Below the pieces are notes generated by a model. It was not told the DNA's origin. It saw only the letters and a list, made by a program, of their open reading frames with translations, and made no database searches. A stretch of DNA of 64,000 nucleotides from NCBI RefSeq assembly GCF_947179165.1, contig NC_077245.1, forward strand, positions 17,144,740 through 17,208,739. The letters are read 5' to 3'. The number at the start of each line of letters is the position of its first letter. The first letter of the stretch is position 1. This stretch comes from Solanum dulcamara (taxonomy: Eukaryota; Streptophyta; Magnoliopsida; Solanales; Solanaceae). Made by a program: the position numbers and the translations under genes. Positions 1 through 11,639 of this stretch are shown here, in pieces.

Positions 1-354
1 TATGAACTTTGAGAAATTCTTCAAATGATGATTTTGACCTGATTAGCGCTTGTTTTCCGAAATGTTTTTCACCTATGAGTACCTAATTCTTAGAGGAACG
101 TTTCCATGTAAAAAAAAATCCCGACTTTAGACCCTTATTTTCAGAATTGGAATTTGAGCTTTTTGACCCCTTTGTCCCGAATTTGGCATTGTTAGTGTCG
201 TTGGACTTGGTTTCTGATTGTGAAACACTATTTGAATAGATTGTGGCAATTTAGATTAAATTCAAAAGGGGAAGGGGACGTTGATTGATTGATCTTGATT
301 GGTTAAGGCTAGTGGACTCCTTAAACTCCGTGAATTTTATAGAATCCCAATTTT
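1..354 (+). repeat. Fragment of a Gypsy-type LTR
   Basis: This non-coding stretch resembles the part of the solo LTR around 20190-20520: both share the order of phrases for 'gattttgacct', 'cctaatt', 'tttccga', a 'gtgtc' step and a 'ggacttg/gattcg' step. It is therefore probably a diverged partial LTR of that family running off the left edge of the window. It stops near 341-354, where sequence of the antisense Tat-like LTR begins. No coding region is visible. The similarity was judged by eye and is moderate. Confidence 0.5.
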
Positions 355-497
355 TTTTGAAGAAAATAAGAAAACTTAATTTAAAAAGGCTTTAACAGAT
401 TAAACCTTAAAAATTTAGAGAAAAAAGGGTAAGGATTCAAATTTCCACTTTGAGAAGGTGTTAGCACTCAAAGTTGCCGCTAACGCTTGATTTTCCA
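355..497 (-). repeat. Antisense Tat/Ogre-like LTR, left piece
   Basis: The segment is the reverse complement of the 3' part of the LTRs at 498-8021 and 18037-23687. For example, its 'tttccactttgagaaggtg' matches the reverse complement of 'caccttctcaaagtggaaa' near 7880-7900. It breaks off at 497, exactly where the forward element begins, and the same reverse-complement sequence resumes at 23688. It is the left remnant of an older antisense LTR into which the forward element inserted. Confidence 0.75.
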
Positions 498-3400
498 TGT
501 TAACACCAAAATTTGACCCACCACAAACGTATATTAGATACTGAGCTTCTTCAATTTTAAACAATCTAAAGTAATTATTTTTACAAAATACCAAAATATT
601 TTCAAGTGTATTTTTAAAAGAAAATTTTTCCATTTTTATAATTGTTAATGATATATATATAGTTCTATATAATTATTAATTTCTATAAATATTCAAAAAT
701 GATAAAAAGAATAATAATAATTTTATTTTATTTTTTCATAAATTAGTAGCTTATATTTTTTAATTAATTAGTTTATAACTAAGTTCATTAATTCATTTTG
801 GTTAGAATTAAGAATCTCGTTAATTGATTATTATCAATACGTCATATCTAATTTTTAGCTGAATTCATAAATTAAATCAATTTGGTTATTTTATTAAGCT
901 TAATTGACTAAGTTATCAATTTTCATTTGACCATTTTCCTTACAAATCTAACAATTTTTTCACTCCACCCTTAACCAAATTTCAAGTTATTTTTTAGCCC
1001 GAAATTTAGGCCCAATGTTGTCATCCAACTCTCTACAAACCCAATAACAACAACAATCTACACTAATACAACATGCTAACACCCAAAGCCCCAATTCTTA
1101 TAATAATTTTGGCTCAACACCAACTCACTACAATACATATATATTATATCTATACAATACTAACCTCGCCCCTTTCTTCTTTTTTCTTTTCTACCTTCCA
1201 ATCCACCTAAACCCCTTTTTTTTAAATTTCCAAACATCATCAATCTCCTATCTCCACCATTTTCCTTTTCCTTTTCCTTTTTCTTTTTCCTTTTTCCCTT
1301 TTCACCCCACCAAATCCATCATTTTTCAAAAACCTTATCATTACTCCACCAACCTCACTTTTTTTAAATCCCTTCATCTTCTTCATAAAAAAAAGAGGTT
1401 GAACAAGAATATCAAAAAAAAAAAGAAGGGAAAGATTCAAAAAACAATCATCATCATTCATCTACTAACAATCAACATTCAAAAAAAATACAAGAACAAT
1501 ATCAAGAAGGGAGAACAAAAAATAATACTGCAAAGAAAAATATGGAGAGAAAAATCACAAAATTTTAGTCTCAGATTTTTTTTCTATTTCTTTTATTTTC
1601 TTTTCTTATTTCTTGGTGGGTTCGAGGAGTTCATTGCCCTCAAATTCTTCGTCTCAATCGTTTCCCGAAAATAGGTAAAATCTTTTCTCGACTTTATTTT
1701 ATTTAATGCATAATTATTTCATATCTTCTATTTAGTTGCTTATTTTTTTTAGTTAGCATGCGTTAGAATTAATTAGATTAATGATAGAAATTTCATTGTC
1801 TTGCTTGAAGTGTAGTGGCATTTTTATTAAATGTGAAAAAAAAACTCTCAATTTCATTCATTATTTTTTTAGTAGTTTTCTTTGACGATATAGATTTTTA
1901 TATTTTCAATTTCTTCTTTATCATGATTTAGATAATAAATATATATTTAAGTTATCATTTAGTTAGAATTTTCATGGCTTAATTGATTTAAATCTTGATT
2001 TAAAATTTGAGTTAGTATGATGTATAGGTTAATTCCATATCCTTTAGTTCCTTGAGTATATTTTTTTTTCTTTTCTTCGCCTACATATATGCATGTTGTT
2101 AGTCACTATGTTATCTCATATGCACTTCTAGTTGCATTCTCCAAACTGACATAGTAGGATACTCCTCAATTTGGTGCTTTAAAATATCATGTTATATTCC
2201 TTTGTTTATTTAAAATGAGTAGTTGCTTATATGATTTTATTCTGGTGCATGTGATTCCATTTAGGGCTGTTCAAAACCGTCCGCTACCAATAACCCAACC
2301 GCAAAATTGGCTTATTGGCTTATTGGTATTGAGTTATCGGATTAGCGGATGGAGAATGGATTTAAATTTTATAATTAACGGCTTATCGGTGTGGGGGACG
2401 GATTACTCAATTTTGTTATTGGGTAAACCGTTAAGAATTTATTATATTTTAATATATTTTATCCCTAAACATATAAAATATATATAATATTGATAATTTT
2501 TATTTGTAAACCTAAAATAAGGGCCAAGCCCATTTAATTAAACAGGCCTAGCCAATTTAATTAAATAGGCAGGCCCATTTCTACTAGAAGCCCTACTAAC
2601 TTGACTACTTCAGTCTTCAGCAATCAGCAGTTCAACTCTTCAGTTCTTCCGCCCACTGGCCACTTTAGTCTTTAGGGTTTGGGAAATAAGAAGTTCCGCC
2701 TACTTTAGGAGTTTAGGTTTTAGAACTTCAAGTCTTCAACAATCAATTCTTCTACAGAGCTTTAGAACTTCAACCTTTGGATTTACTGATCAAGAAAAAA
2801 GAAATTATCGAGAGTATGTCTTCTGAAACTTCTTGTGGATTTTACTTTTAATGTATGTGAATTCTTATTGCGTAAATCTGCCTCAAAAATTCTAGTAGCA
2901 TCCCAGAGTTGATTCTACATGCATGTCTGAAGTTGATTTTTGATGACCATATGCAGATGCTTTGAAGGTAGATGCTGCTTGTGGACTGCTGTGTTCTTAT
3001 TATTGTTTCCTTAAGAAATGTTTTTGTTAGACTGCTCATCTCTTGGAGAAAACAAAGAGGAATGTCATAGGTGTTTCAGGGTAACTGTCTTTTGACCCCA
3101 AAATAAACCTGGAAATGGCATCACTCTTGCTCAGTAGACACACATGGACATGATTTTGTCTTTCTTTTCTTCTGTCTGCACTGTTTGTGCCCTTTTCTTC
3201 CCTGTGGTATACAGTGTGGGACTGTGGGTCTTATTTTATCATCTCAAGTGTATTTTATCACCATAGGAAATAAAGATGTACTATCAAGTAAAAATTGATT
3301 GGGTTTTGGTGTCTCATAGTGCTAGAGTTGAAATTCAGTTAACCTTCTTGTCCAGGTGTAAGCTCTTAGTATATATGAACTGAAATTCCATTGAATAACC

Positions 3401-3608
3401 ATGAGCTGTAACTAGTGGCATAAGCAGTATTTTGTGCTAAATCGACTTCGCATCTGCTTTGATTATTTATGATAATTTTGGTATGTGCTTCACTGATTTT
3501 AACATTATTAAACTACTGATATAAAATTGATTATCCATATCTTAGCTTATTTTTGAGTTGTTAATTGAAATACAGGGACACAAAGTCTTAAACTCTTAAT
3601 CTTCTAGC

Positions 3609-5828
3609 ATGGCTGAACAAAGTGATAAGGTGATAGGTGAAAGTGAGGCTTCAAATGCAGCAAGTCATGCTGAGATAACTCTGTCAGCTAGTGCTAAAAG
3701 AAGGAGAAAAAGGTCTGCTGCTTGGGATCATTTTACAGAAGTTGAAACTTCCGAAGGTACGAAAGCAAAATGTAGCCATTGCTGTAAGTTGTACTATTTT
3801 AAGTCAAGAGATGGTACGTCGACTCTTCTTGGTCATTTGTCGACATGTCCTAAACATCCTACTCCTCTTGTTGATAAAAAAACAATCAACCATAGGCTTT
3901 AAATCTATTCTAGGGGGAAGTCAAGGTGATGTAGCTGTTGTCTCTTGGAAATTTGACCAAGAAGAGTGTAGGAAGGCTTTATGTCGTATGGTAATAGTTG
4001 ATGAGCTTCCTTTTAGCTTTGTCGAAAAAGAAGGTTTTAAAGAATTTATGAAAATGGCTCAACCTCATTTTTGGATCCCTTCCCGTAGTACTGTAACTAG
4101 GGACTGTTTTAATCTGTTTAATGAAGAAAAACAAAAGTTGAGGAGGTATTTTATAGAAACAAAACAGAGAATTTGTATTACCACTGACACATGGACTTCT
4201 ATACAAAGGATCAATTACATGTGTATCACTGCCCATTGGATCGATAGTGATTGGAACATGCGTAAGAAAATACTTAATTTTTGTCCTATTATTAGCCATA
4301 AAGGTGAAGATATGGCAAATGGTATTAGTAGGTGCTTACGTGAGTGGGGGATAAATAAGATCTTTACTATCACAGTTGATAATGCAAGCTCTAATGATGT
4401 GACAGTGAAAGAACTGTCTAAGCAATTAACAAAAATGGGAACTAATTTGATGAACGGTAATCACCTTCACGTGAGGTGTATGGCTCATATCATGAATCTT
4501 GTTGTTCAGGATGGTTTAAAAGAATGCTCTTTGTCTATAGAATGTGTTAGACATGCAGTTAGATATGTTAGGCAGTCTCCTGCGAGGTTGAAAAGATTTT
4601 CAAGAAAGTTGTGACGATGAACAACTTAGTTGCAAAAAATCTTTATGCTTAGACGTTCCAACTAGGTGGAATTCCACCTACCTGATGTTGAGTAGGGCTG
4701 TTGAATTTGAGAATGCATTTTCAAATTATGCTTCACGTGAAATTGGCCTGAGACATTATCTTGAAAATTCTTATGTTGAAACTAGAATCACTGCTGGTGA
4801 ACTTTTGAGTAGTGATTGGGTCCATGTGAAAAGAATTACCAGATTTCTTGAGATATTTTATCTTCTTACTTTGAAAATATCCGGATCACGTTATGTTACG
4901 TTAAATATTCATTTTCTTGAAATTTGTGTTGTTGCTGTTTATTTGAATCAATTGATGGCAAGCGAAGACACTGGTTTAAGCGATATGGCAAAAAAAATGC
5001 AAGAAAAATTTAATAAGTATTGGGGAGATCCAGCAAAAATGAACAAGATAATTTTCATTTCATGTATTTTGGATCCTCGTTACAAGCTTGAATCAGTTAG
5101 CTATGCACTTGTAAAGATGTTTGGGGAAAAAGGGCCATCTATACAAGCAGAAATAAAGAAGTACATGACTTCATTATTTAGCGAGTATGTAAAATCCAAC
5201 TCAAAAGGCAGTGTGCTTGCTCAATCTTCACCTTGCTCTTCACTAGACACTTCTACTTCCGGGCTTCCTAACAGTCAAGTAAGTACCCAAAGTACAGGAC
5301 TTTTAGAATCATTCATGAAAGATCTAAAGAACTATAAAACAGCGAATGGAGGTGTGGATGCTAGAACGGAGTTAGATAAATATTTTGGTGAAGAAACTGA
5401 GGATGATAGTAAATAATTTAACATCCTAAACTGGTGGAAAATGAACTCAGCTAGATTTCCTATTCTTGCTGAAATGGCTCGTGATGTATTAGCTGTACCA
5501 GTTTCAAGTGTAGCATCTGAATCTGCATTTAGTACGGGAGGACGTCTTCTTGATTCATTTAGGAGTTCATTGACTCCTAATTTAGTGCAAGCTCTAGTGT
5601 GTCTTCAAGATTGGCTTCGAAGTGAAAAATTACAACAATCTGTTAGCGTTGAGGAAGATCTTGATAATCTCGAACAGCTTGAACAAGGTAATGATACTTT
5701 TTATTATATTTGTTGTATATTATTATTGTACATGGTTTATACTTATTACACGACTCATTATGATAATTTTCTCTTCAGATTTAGCCAGTGCTGGAAAATA
5801 TCCTACGCCTACAGTAGTTGACATATAA
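3609..5828 (+). pseudogene. hAT transposase (RICESLEEPER/DAYSLEEPER-like), frameshifted
   Basis: The 97-residue first segment carries a BED zinc finger (KAKCSHC followed by a GHLSTC H/C pair). After a frame change near the A7 run at 3880-3900, the second frame shows the catalytic-domain motifs ITTDTWTS and TVDNASSND. A second frame change lies near 4600-4611, leading into DVPTRWNSTYLMLSR. A single TAA at 5414-5416 interrupts the frame before the C-terminal hAT dimerisation domain, with VPVSSVASESAFSTGGR. The last intron is visible: donor after 5687, acceptor before 5779, giving a final exon that ends PTPTVVDI. An AG at about 3575 suggests a 5' UTR intron. The family enzyme cuts and pastes hAT elements in the nucleus; this copy cannot make an intact protein. 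Confidence 0.88.
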
Positions 5829-5889
5829 ATGTATATGTTCTCATTTTTTTGCTCGAGTTCAGGTTCGCTGCCCAGAACCAGATAATTGT

Positions 5890-6095
5890 TTCTTATTTCA
5901 GCATTTTTGTTTGCTTTTAGTATTATTTTGTTCATTTGAGAAGTGTTTGCGCATTATCTGTTTCAGTATAAATAAATACACTATTTTTGTTTGCTTTCAG
6001 CATTTTTTTTTGCTTTTATTTGTTTCATTATCTGTTTCATTTGTTCATCTGTTTTTGTTTGCTTTCAGCATTTTTGTTTGCTTTTATTTGCAGTT
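5890..6095 (+). repeat. T-rich short tandem repeats
   Basis: About five degenerate copies of a unit like CAGCATTTTTGTTTGCTTTT lie between the transposase gene and the captured gene fragment. The T-rich, AG-containing unit resembles intron 3' ends and produces spurious open frames. It may mark the junction at which the host fragment was acquired, but that is inference. Confidence 0.6.
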
Positions 6096-6241
6096 TTATA
6101 CGTTGTTCTTTTTAGGAAATTTTTTAGCTCTAGTTGAATGGTATTTAATAGATGATAGATTATGGTGGGACTTTCAGTTTCAGATACTGCAAATCATGAA
6201 TATTTAAATCTCATTAATTTCTTGCACTACCTTCTCAAACA

Positions 6242-6700
6242 GGGATAATGCATATCCAAGACATGCAGCTATGGCAATTGCCCAAGTCGTGATGGCCTTT
6301 GGTCATTTCTTCTTTGCCATGGGTTGCCCTAGAGCTATGTACATTGGTACTCTTTTGGTTGGACTTGGTTATGAAGCTCATTGGGCGATTGTGCCAGCTG
6401 CTGCTTCTGAATTGTTTGGCTTAAAGAATTTTGGGGCTTTGTACAATTTCCTCACTATTGCCAACCCAGCTGGTTCATTAGTATTCTCAAGTCTTGTTGC
6501 TAGTAGTATATATGACATGGAAGCTGAGAAGCAAGCTCAAAAGCCACATGAAGGACAGTTGAATTTGGAGTCAGTTTTGACAAGTTTTTTTACACATGGA
6601 TGAACCTCTGAAGTGTGAAGGGGCCATTTGCTTCTTCTTGACTTCCTTGATAATGTCAGGACTCTTCTTGAATCTTGACTGCAATGGGCTGTTTTGTACT
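6242..6700 (+). pseudogene. Captured fragment of an NFD4/nodulin-like MFS transporter gene
   Basis: After an AG acceptor-like site (6241-6242), the frame reads AYPRHAAMAIAQVVMAFGHF and continues through GTLLVGLGYEAHWAIVPA, ASELFGLKNFGALYNF and LTIANPAGSLVFSSLVA. These are hallmark stretches of the C-terminal half of plant Nodulin-like/NUCLEAR FUSION DEFECTIVE 4 major-facilitator proteins. A frame change near 6590 separates it from the family's EPLKCEGAICFFLTSLIMSG segment at about 6602-6660. The N-terminal half is absent, so this is a captured terminal exon plus tail, not a working transporter. It lies inside the hAT ends, so the transposon carries it. Whether the piece was copied from DNA or arrived by another route cannot be told here. 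Confidence 0.85.
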
Positions 6701-8025
6701 TCTATAGGCTTGTATATTTGTGAAAGTGTGAAGTTTAAGTGGCTATAGCCTGTAGGCCTATATATTGTTGTTAATTTGTTCACAACTTTTCATATGACAT
6801 TGATTATATTATTGTTAAATGTTATCATACCACCGATACACCGCCCGATAACTGTCCGATAATTGCTAATCCGATACCAATCCAACCGATATCTTATAGG
6901 TTGGCTAGTGGATTAGTACTTTTAAAAGCCGATAACCGTTAAGTCAAACCGTTAAACATAATAATCCGTCCAATCCGCCCGATAAGCACCCCTAATTCCA
7001 TTTGAGTCCATCTTTGGACTCCATCCTTGCATATCATTGAGTTTTGAGCTAACTTCACCCTTTTTCAAGTTGCGAAAGCTGATACGCAAATTTAAAGAAG
7101 GTTTACTATATGTTTCAGAGGAGGAAAATAGGCTGATATAAAGCTTATATACAGGAGATACAAAAAAAGGATGATTGTATACGCTGATATACAATGATAT
7201 AAAGTCATGATATACATAAATGAAATGGGCCAAAAACCCAAAATATATGTGGCCGAACAGCTTAGTCCAAGTGTACATAAAGTAATTATTGGGCCAGATT
7301 TTTAGTTTTATTTATATTGTTATTTTATTTATTTGGGTTAATTTAATTTACTTACGTTTATCTATACTTGCTTAGATGTTAATTTTAGTTTGGTTTGACT
7401 TAATTGAACTCCCCTAAAAGAGAAACCATTTTTGTGTTAATTTACTCTTAAAAATAATTTTGTTCAAGTGTTTTTCTTTTACTTAGACATTTCAACAAAT
7501 AGAATTTTCTTCCAAATTATCTTAAAGATTTTTTAAGTTGTTGTTTTTTCAAATCAACTGAGTTTAAAGTGTCTTTCTCTATGATTTTATCCTAAATAGC
7601 TCAAGTGATTTTTCTTATTTAATCAAACTCTTAATCGCTTTTAATTTAGTTAAAATATATTAGATTTACTACTTCTCTTTAAACATATTTAAAATTTCTT
7701 TACTTAGTCATTTAATAGTATATATTTTCTTGATAAATTATCTCAAGTATTTCAAGTTTATTTATTTCTCAAATAAATATATTTAACTTTATTATTTACA
7801 AGTAATTTTCCTAAAATTAGTCAAATAATTTTTAAATCGTTGGATAATCGCACGTTAGCGGCCATTTTGAATGCTAACACCTTCTCAAAGTGGAAATTTA
7901 TTAAGGTCTTTTCAATTAAGTTTTCTTAATTTCTTTAAAAATTAAGTAGCGACTCTTCTCCTAAAATTGATTTTTTCTCTAGAAGTTAAAATTAATTTTA
8001 AATCTTTTTTTCGACATAATAGAAA

Positions 8026-8044
8026 TGGCGACTCTGTTGGAGAT
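8026..8044 (+). other. Primer-binding site of the Tat/Ogre-like element
   Basis: TGGCGACTCTGTTGGAGAT starts four bases after the 5' LTR end. The TGGCGACTC...TGG pattern is the one generally seen in Tat/Ogre elements and attributed to a tRNA-Arg primer. Confidence 0.75.
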
Positions 8045-9366
8045 TTAATTAGGTTCTAACCATTAGATTTGTTTGACTTATTTGACTAACTATTTGGGAC
8101 TATAAGAATTAGTAATTTATTTTTCTTTATTTGCGTTTTATATGTTTAAATTTTGAATATTAAATTGTCATTGCATGCATAACATGTTTTCCGACACTTG
8201 GCCTTTTATTTTCTTACTTAAATTACTGTTATGCGGGTCGCAGCCGTTCAATCCAAAATATTCCTAGGAGGCACCCTGGCGAAATGAGTTGTCCGTTGGC
8301 ATAACCAATACACTTTAAAATATAGCATACTCTTAGTCAACTTAGCGTAGAGCGAAGTCAAATCCCTGATTTAGTGCATTGGCCTAATACGACCCAATAC
8401 GCAAGGCATATTGATCCCATTAGAAAGACTACCTTGAGTCCAAAATGGCCCCTGGCCTAAATGGACGCCCATGCTTATATGTTTAAATTTGAAGGTTGTA
8501 TATGTAGTTTGGAAAACCATTGTCCCTTGGAATTGGGAGTTTACTTTAATAGCTTAGTCTAGTCAAAAAAAAATCTTCACAGGTTGCTATTATATATAAA
8601 ATATGTCGGCATTCGGAGTTGTCAAAAGTCAAAAATGAAGGATGATCTTCCATGGAGGCATAGTATAGGATCGTACCCCTACGTAGGACTGATTATTTGT
8701 ATCTCATTTTCCCTATATGTATCCCTATTCGGTTTATTCAAAAAGCTTGTATAAACATGATTTTTTGGAGTAATGAAATATTTCAAATGACGTTATACAT
8801 CTTTCAAATCGTTAGGCCTTCCCTTGGCACAAAAGTATCACATATTTAATGAGTATGCAATAATTGTTTATGTCCTACACGTTATAACTGTTTGTATGAA
8901 TATGTTGCTTTATTAGGAGACATTCTAATCCACTCATTTTTTGAATTGTTTTTCTAAAATCCCCCTAAACATAAATATCAAGTCATTATCGAAAGTGCGA
9001 CCAAATGCTCCTAGAGTCTTTAGTTTCCCTAAAAAATTCGAACTTCACTTTAAAGTCCTAAATCTCACTCTCTCTTCTCAGAAAGATTTATTGGACATCT
9101 CAAGTCAAAAAGAGATTCAAGGGAGTCTTTCAAGGCCTAGTCCCTATCTTTCAAAAGCTTGCTTTTCCCCTTCATATTTTACAAAGAAATACCAATTTCA
9201 CACCAACAAATGTCGAAATACAACCGTGAAAATGCAAGAAAACCTCGACTCAACACATGTCAACTTTCATGATTCACTAATCTCAAACCGAATAGATAAA
9301 ATCTTATTTGTTTAGTCATTTTTCTATATCCATGGGCTAGTTTATCTTCGGATAAAGCAACTCTTG
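8045..9366 (+). other. 5' untranslated region of the Tat/Ogre-like element
   Basis: No recognisable protein domain lies here. An open frame of 124 codons (8941-9315, beginning MNCFSKIPL) is basic and has no motif I recognise. It could be a decayed relative of the extra ORF that some Ogre elements carry upstream of gag, or chance. The region ends at the solo LTR insertion at 9367. Confidence 0.5.
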
Positions 9367-10454
9367 TGTAATGACCCAGTAAGTCGTTTTGAGTACAAGA
9401 GCTTTTTATTTCATAAAAAAATCATTCCATAAATTCTTAATAGATATTTTAGACTATTTGATAATTATGGTTATTTAGTTGAGGGGTAAATTTAGATACT
9501 AATTTAATTAATAGGCTAAAATAATAATTTATTTAATATCCTATAATACTTGTTTCATATTATTAAAATAAGCTAGGGGTATTTATCACTTCTAATACAT
9601 AAGAGTTTTAGAAAAGGGAGATGTGCATTAAGTTATGGTATATATATGTGATATGGAGTAATAGTAATAATATATTAATATAATAAATACATATCAATTG
9701 AAATTGGTTGACAACCTGTGCCTTTAGGGATTGGGAGATATATCATTAGGTAATGATTGTTTGGGATGTTAATAAGGGAATAATGGGTGTATGTAGCATT
9801 CTACAGAATGGTTGTTCTCCCGTGAGTTAACATACTATTTTTTAGCTTTGTTAATTTATTTATTTTTCTTGTAATTATCACATTATAATTAAGGTTTTGA
9901 TATATTGAGATAGGTAGATAAATATTAGGTATATTTTACTATATTATATAAATACCATTAGATTTATGAAATTGGAGGAATTAAGGCTTAACCCTAGACT
10001 TGAGTTTTACAGAATTGATTATAGAATTGGGTGAGTTGTTGGGTCTAGATTAAATATATATATAATGCGGTGTCTATGGACTCGTTTGCTTATGAATATT
10101 GTATATTTGATAGATCGAAAATGTTTTGAGGCATTGAAGAAAGGAAAGATATCGATGGATTAACTTGCTTGATTTTGGTTTTTCGGTTGAGGTAGATTAT
10201 GATTTATTCTATATCATAGATACACTCTTAATAGCAATTGATAGTCATTGAGTAATGTTTGAAGTTTATTATGCATTTAATTATTGTGATTTGAATAGTT
10301 GATATGTTGTTGTGATTGGTCTGCAATTTCAAGACTGTGAAATACATAATCTTGAACTTGTCCTATCAAAAGTGATACCTTGAATAAAGTAGACTTGATA
10401 AAATATTATTAATAAAGTAAAATGTGATAATAAAGAATGATATTTTTTTTATAT

Positions 10455-10710
10455 TTGGATTGGTGTTACGAGCCAACACGATATATTTGAATAGGGTCTC
10501 ATGAGCCGACACGATATATTTGGATCAGGTATCACATTCCAAAACAGTATATTTGGGTCAGGTGCCACATTGTGACATGGTATATTTGGATTAGGTGTCA
10601 CATTCTGACACGTATATTTGGATCGAGTGTCACATTCCGACACAGTATATTTGGATTGAATATCACGAGCCGACATGATATTATTGAATCAGGTATCACT
10701 TTCCTGCACG
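10455..10710 (+). repeat. Tandem repeat inside the solo LTR, about 36-bp unit
   Basis: About six copies of a unit like ATATTTGGATCAGGTGTCAC followed by ATTCCGACACGG lie head to tail. The same unit in reverse complement occurs at about 25360-25470 and 32310-32430 in the chromodomain element's LTRs. Open frames on both strands here are artefacts of the repeat. Confidence 0.85.
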
Positions 10711-10718
10711 TTAATATT

Positions 10719-10720
<2 letters not shown>

Positions 10721-10771
<51 letters not shown>
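10721..10771. repeat. (AT)n microsatellite
   Basis: An uninterrupted AT dinucleotide run of about 50 bp lies just after the 36-bp repeat array. Confidence 0.95.
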
Positions 10772-10776
<5 letters not shown>

Positions 10777-11639
10777 TGCCTTAATACTATCCAATCTCAA
10801 ATAACTCATTTTCCAAATGAGCGTGGTGTGGAAGCCTGAGTCCTCATGTATACTTTGGATATTATTGACTGATTACGTATCTGTTTCATTGTGTTGTCAA
10901 TTGATCTTGATCTTGTTGCTTGCCACCTTTTAAATGTTATAGTTGATTTCCTGCTATTACTTTATGCATATTGGTTTCTATTTCGAGTCGGCAATGATAC
11001 TTACTCAGTACATGGTGCCTTGTACTGACCCCTACTTGTATTTGTCTTTATTTTATTTTGTAGAGTGTAGCGAGTGTACAATAAACTTATACTCGCCCTC
11101 AACTCTAGACAGTCTCTAACATATCAGATTCCATGGTGAGCTATCCTCCTAGTTCCTGTTGGATTCTCTTAGTCATGACATGATTTCCTTAGTTTTTGGA
11201 CACATTAAGTTATTTATTTATTTTGGTGTTTGATATTTTCAGAGTTAGTATTTTAGAATTACATGTCTTTGAAGTGATGACTTTTAGGTTTTGGAAAAAC
11301 CTATGTAATATACTTTAGTGGTTTTATTATTTCTTACATTCATAAATTGAGCTTCCTCATTATTGTTATCTTTTATAAGTTGGACTTTGTATCGTTGGTT
11401 CTCCCACCAAGAAGGTTAAGTATGGGTGCCACTCATGGCACATTTTGGGTCGTGACATCTTGTGTGTTTGTTGCATTGTGTGTAATATCTTGTATTATTT
11501 ATCATCTACAGAAACTAACATGTTTACCTTTTGAGTTGTTTTTCTTTGTAGATAAATCAAAACTAATCTGTGTTGATAAACTGGCCGAGCATCCATACTT
11601 TACGAGATACAAAACTCTAAAGATTCTTTCCACGGATAA

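Larger units (their letters stand above)
2262..6994 (+). mobile_element. hAT-superfamily DNA transposon with captured gene fragment
   Basis: The element is flanked by a perfect 8-bp duplication ATTCCATT (2254-2261 and 6995-7002), the size made by hAT transposases. Its ends are short imperfect inverted repeats: TAGGGCTGTTC on the left and the complement of TAGGGGTGCTTA on the right. Subterminal regions (about 2283-2430 and 6830-6985) are dense in TTATCGG/CCGATAA motifs, which in hAT elements are candidate transposase-binding sites. The 3' LTR of the host retroelement has the uninterrupted sequence 'gatttcattcgagtt' near 22641, confirming an insertion. Inside are a broken transposase gene and a fragment of a host transporter-like gene. 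Confidence 0.92.
498..8021 (+). repeat. 5' LTR of the Tat/Ogre-like element (split by hAT)
   Basis: The sequence matches the 3' LTR over 498-2253 and 7003-8021. Shared landmarks include the pyrimidine-rich block near 1200-1290, 'gggttcgaggagttcat' near 1618, and 'caaactgacatagtaggat' near 2143. Between them lies the 4.7-kb hAT insertion. Short open frames in this LTR are not conserved between copies and are not genes. Confidence 0.85.
9367..11457 (+). mobile_element. Solo LTR of a Gypsy element (2091 bp)
   Basis: It begins TGTAATGACCCA and ends TTTGGGTCGTGACA, TG...CA ends with an imperfect terminal inverted repeat. It is flanked by a perfect 5-bp duplication TCTTG (9362-9366 and 11458-11462). 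There is no internal coding region, so it is the product of recombination between the two LTRs of a full element. It shares with the LTRs at 24679-26478 and 31657-33406 (opposite strand) the TATATTTGGATC...GACAC tandem repeat, so it is related to that chromodomain family. Confidence 0.9.

Noticed and set aside
415..1674. Short frames at 415-633 (minus), 1240-1461 (minus) and 1399-1674 (plus)
   Set aside because: They lie in LTR sequence, are low complexity and are not preserved in the sister LTR.
6271..6603. A working small membrane protein of 110 aa
   Set aside because: It is the middle of a captured transporter exon; family similarity continues upstream of the ATG and, after a frameshift, downstream of the stop.
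8941..9315. 124-codon frame as a genuine Ogre-type ORF1
   Set aside because: No domain could be recognised and the rest of the element is decayed, so it is only mentioned in the untranslated-region entry.
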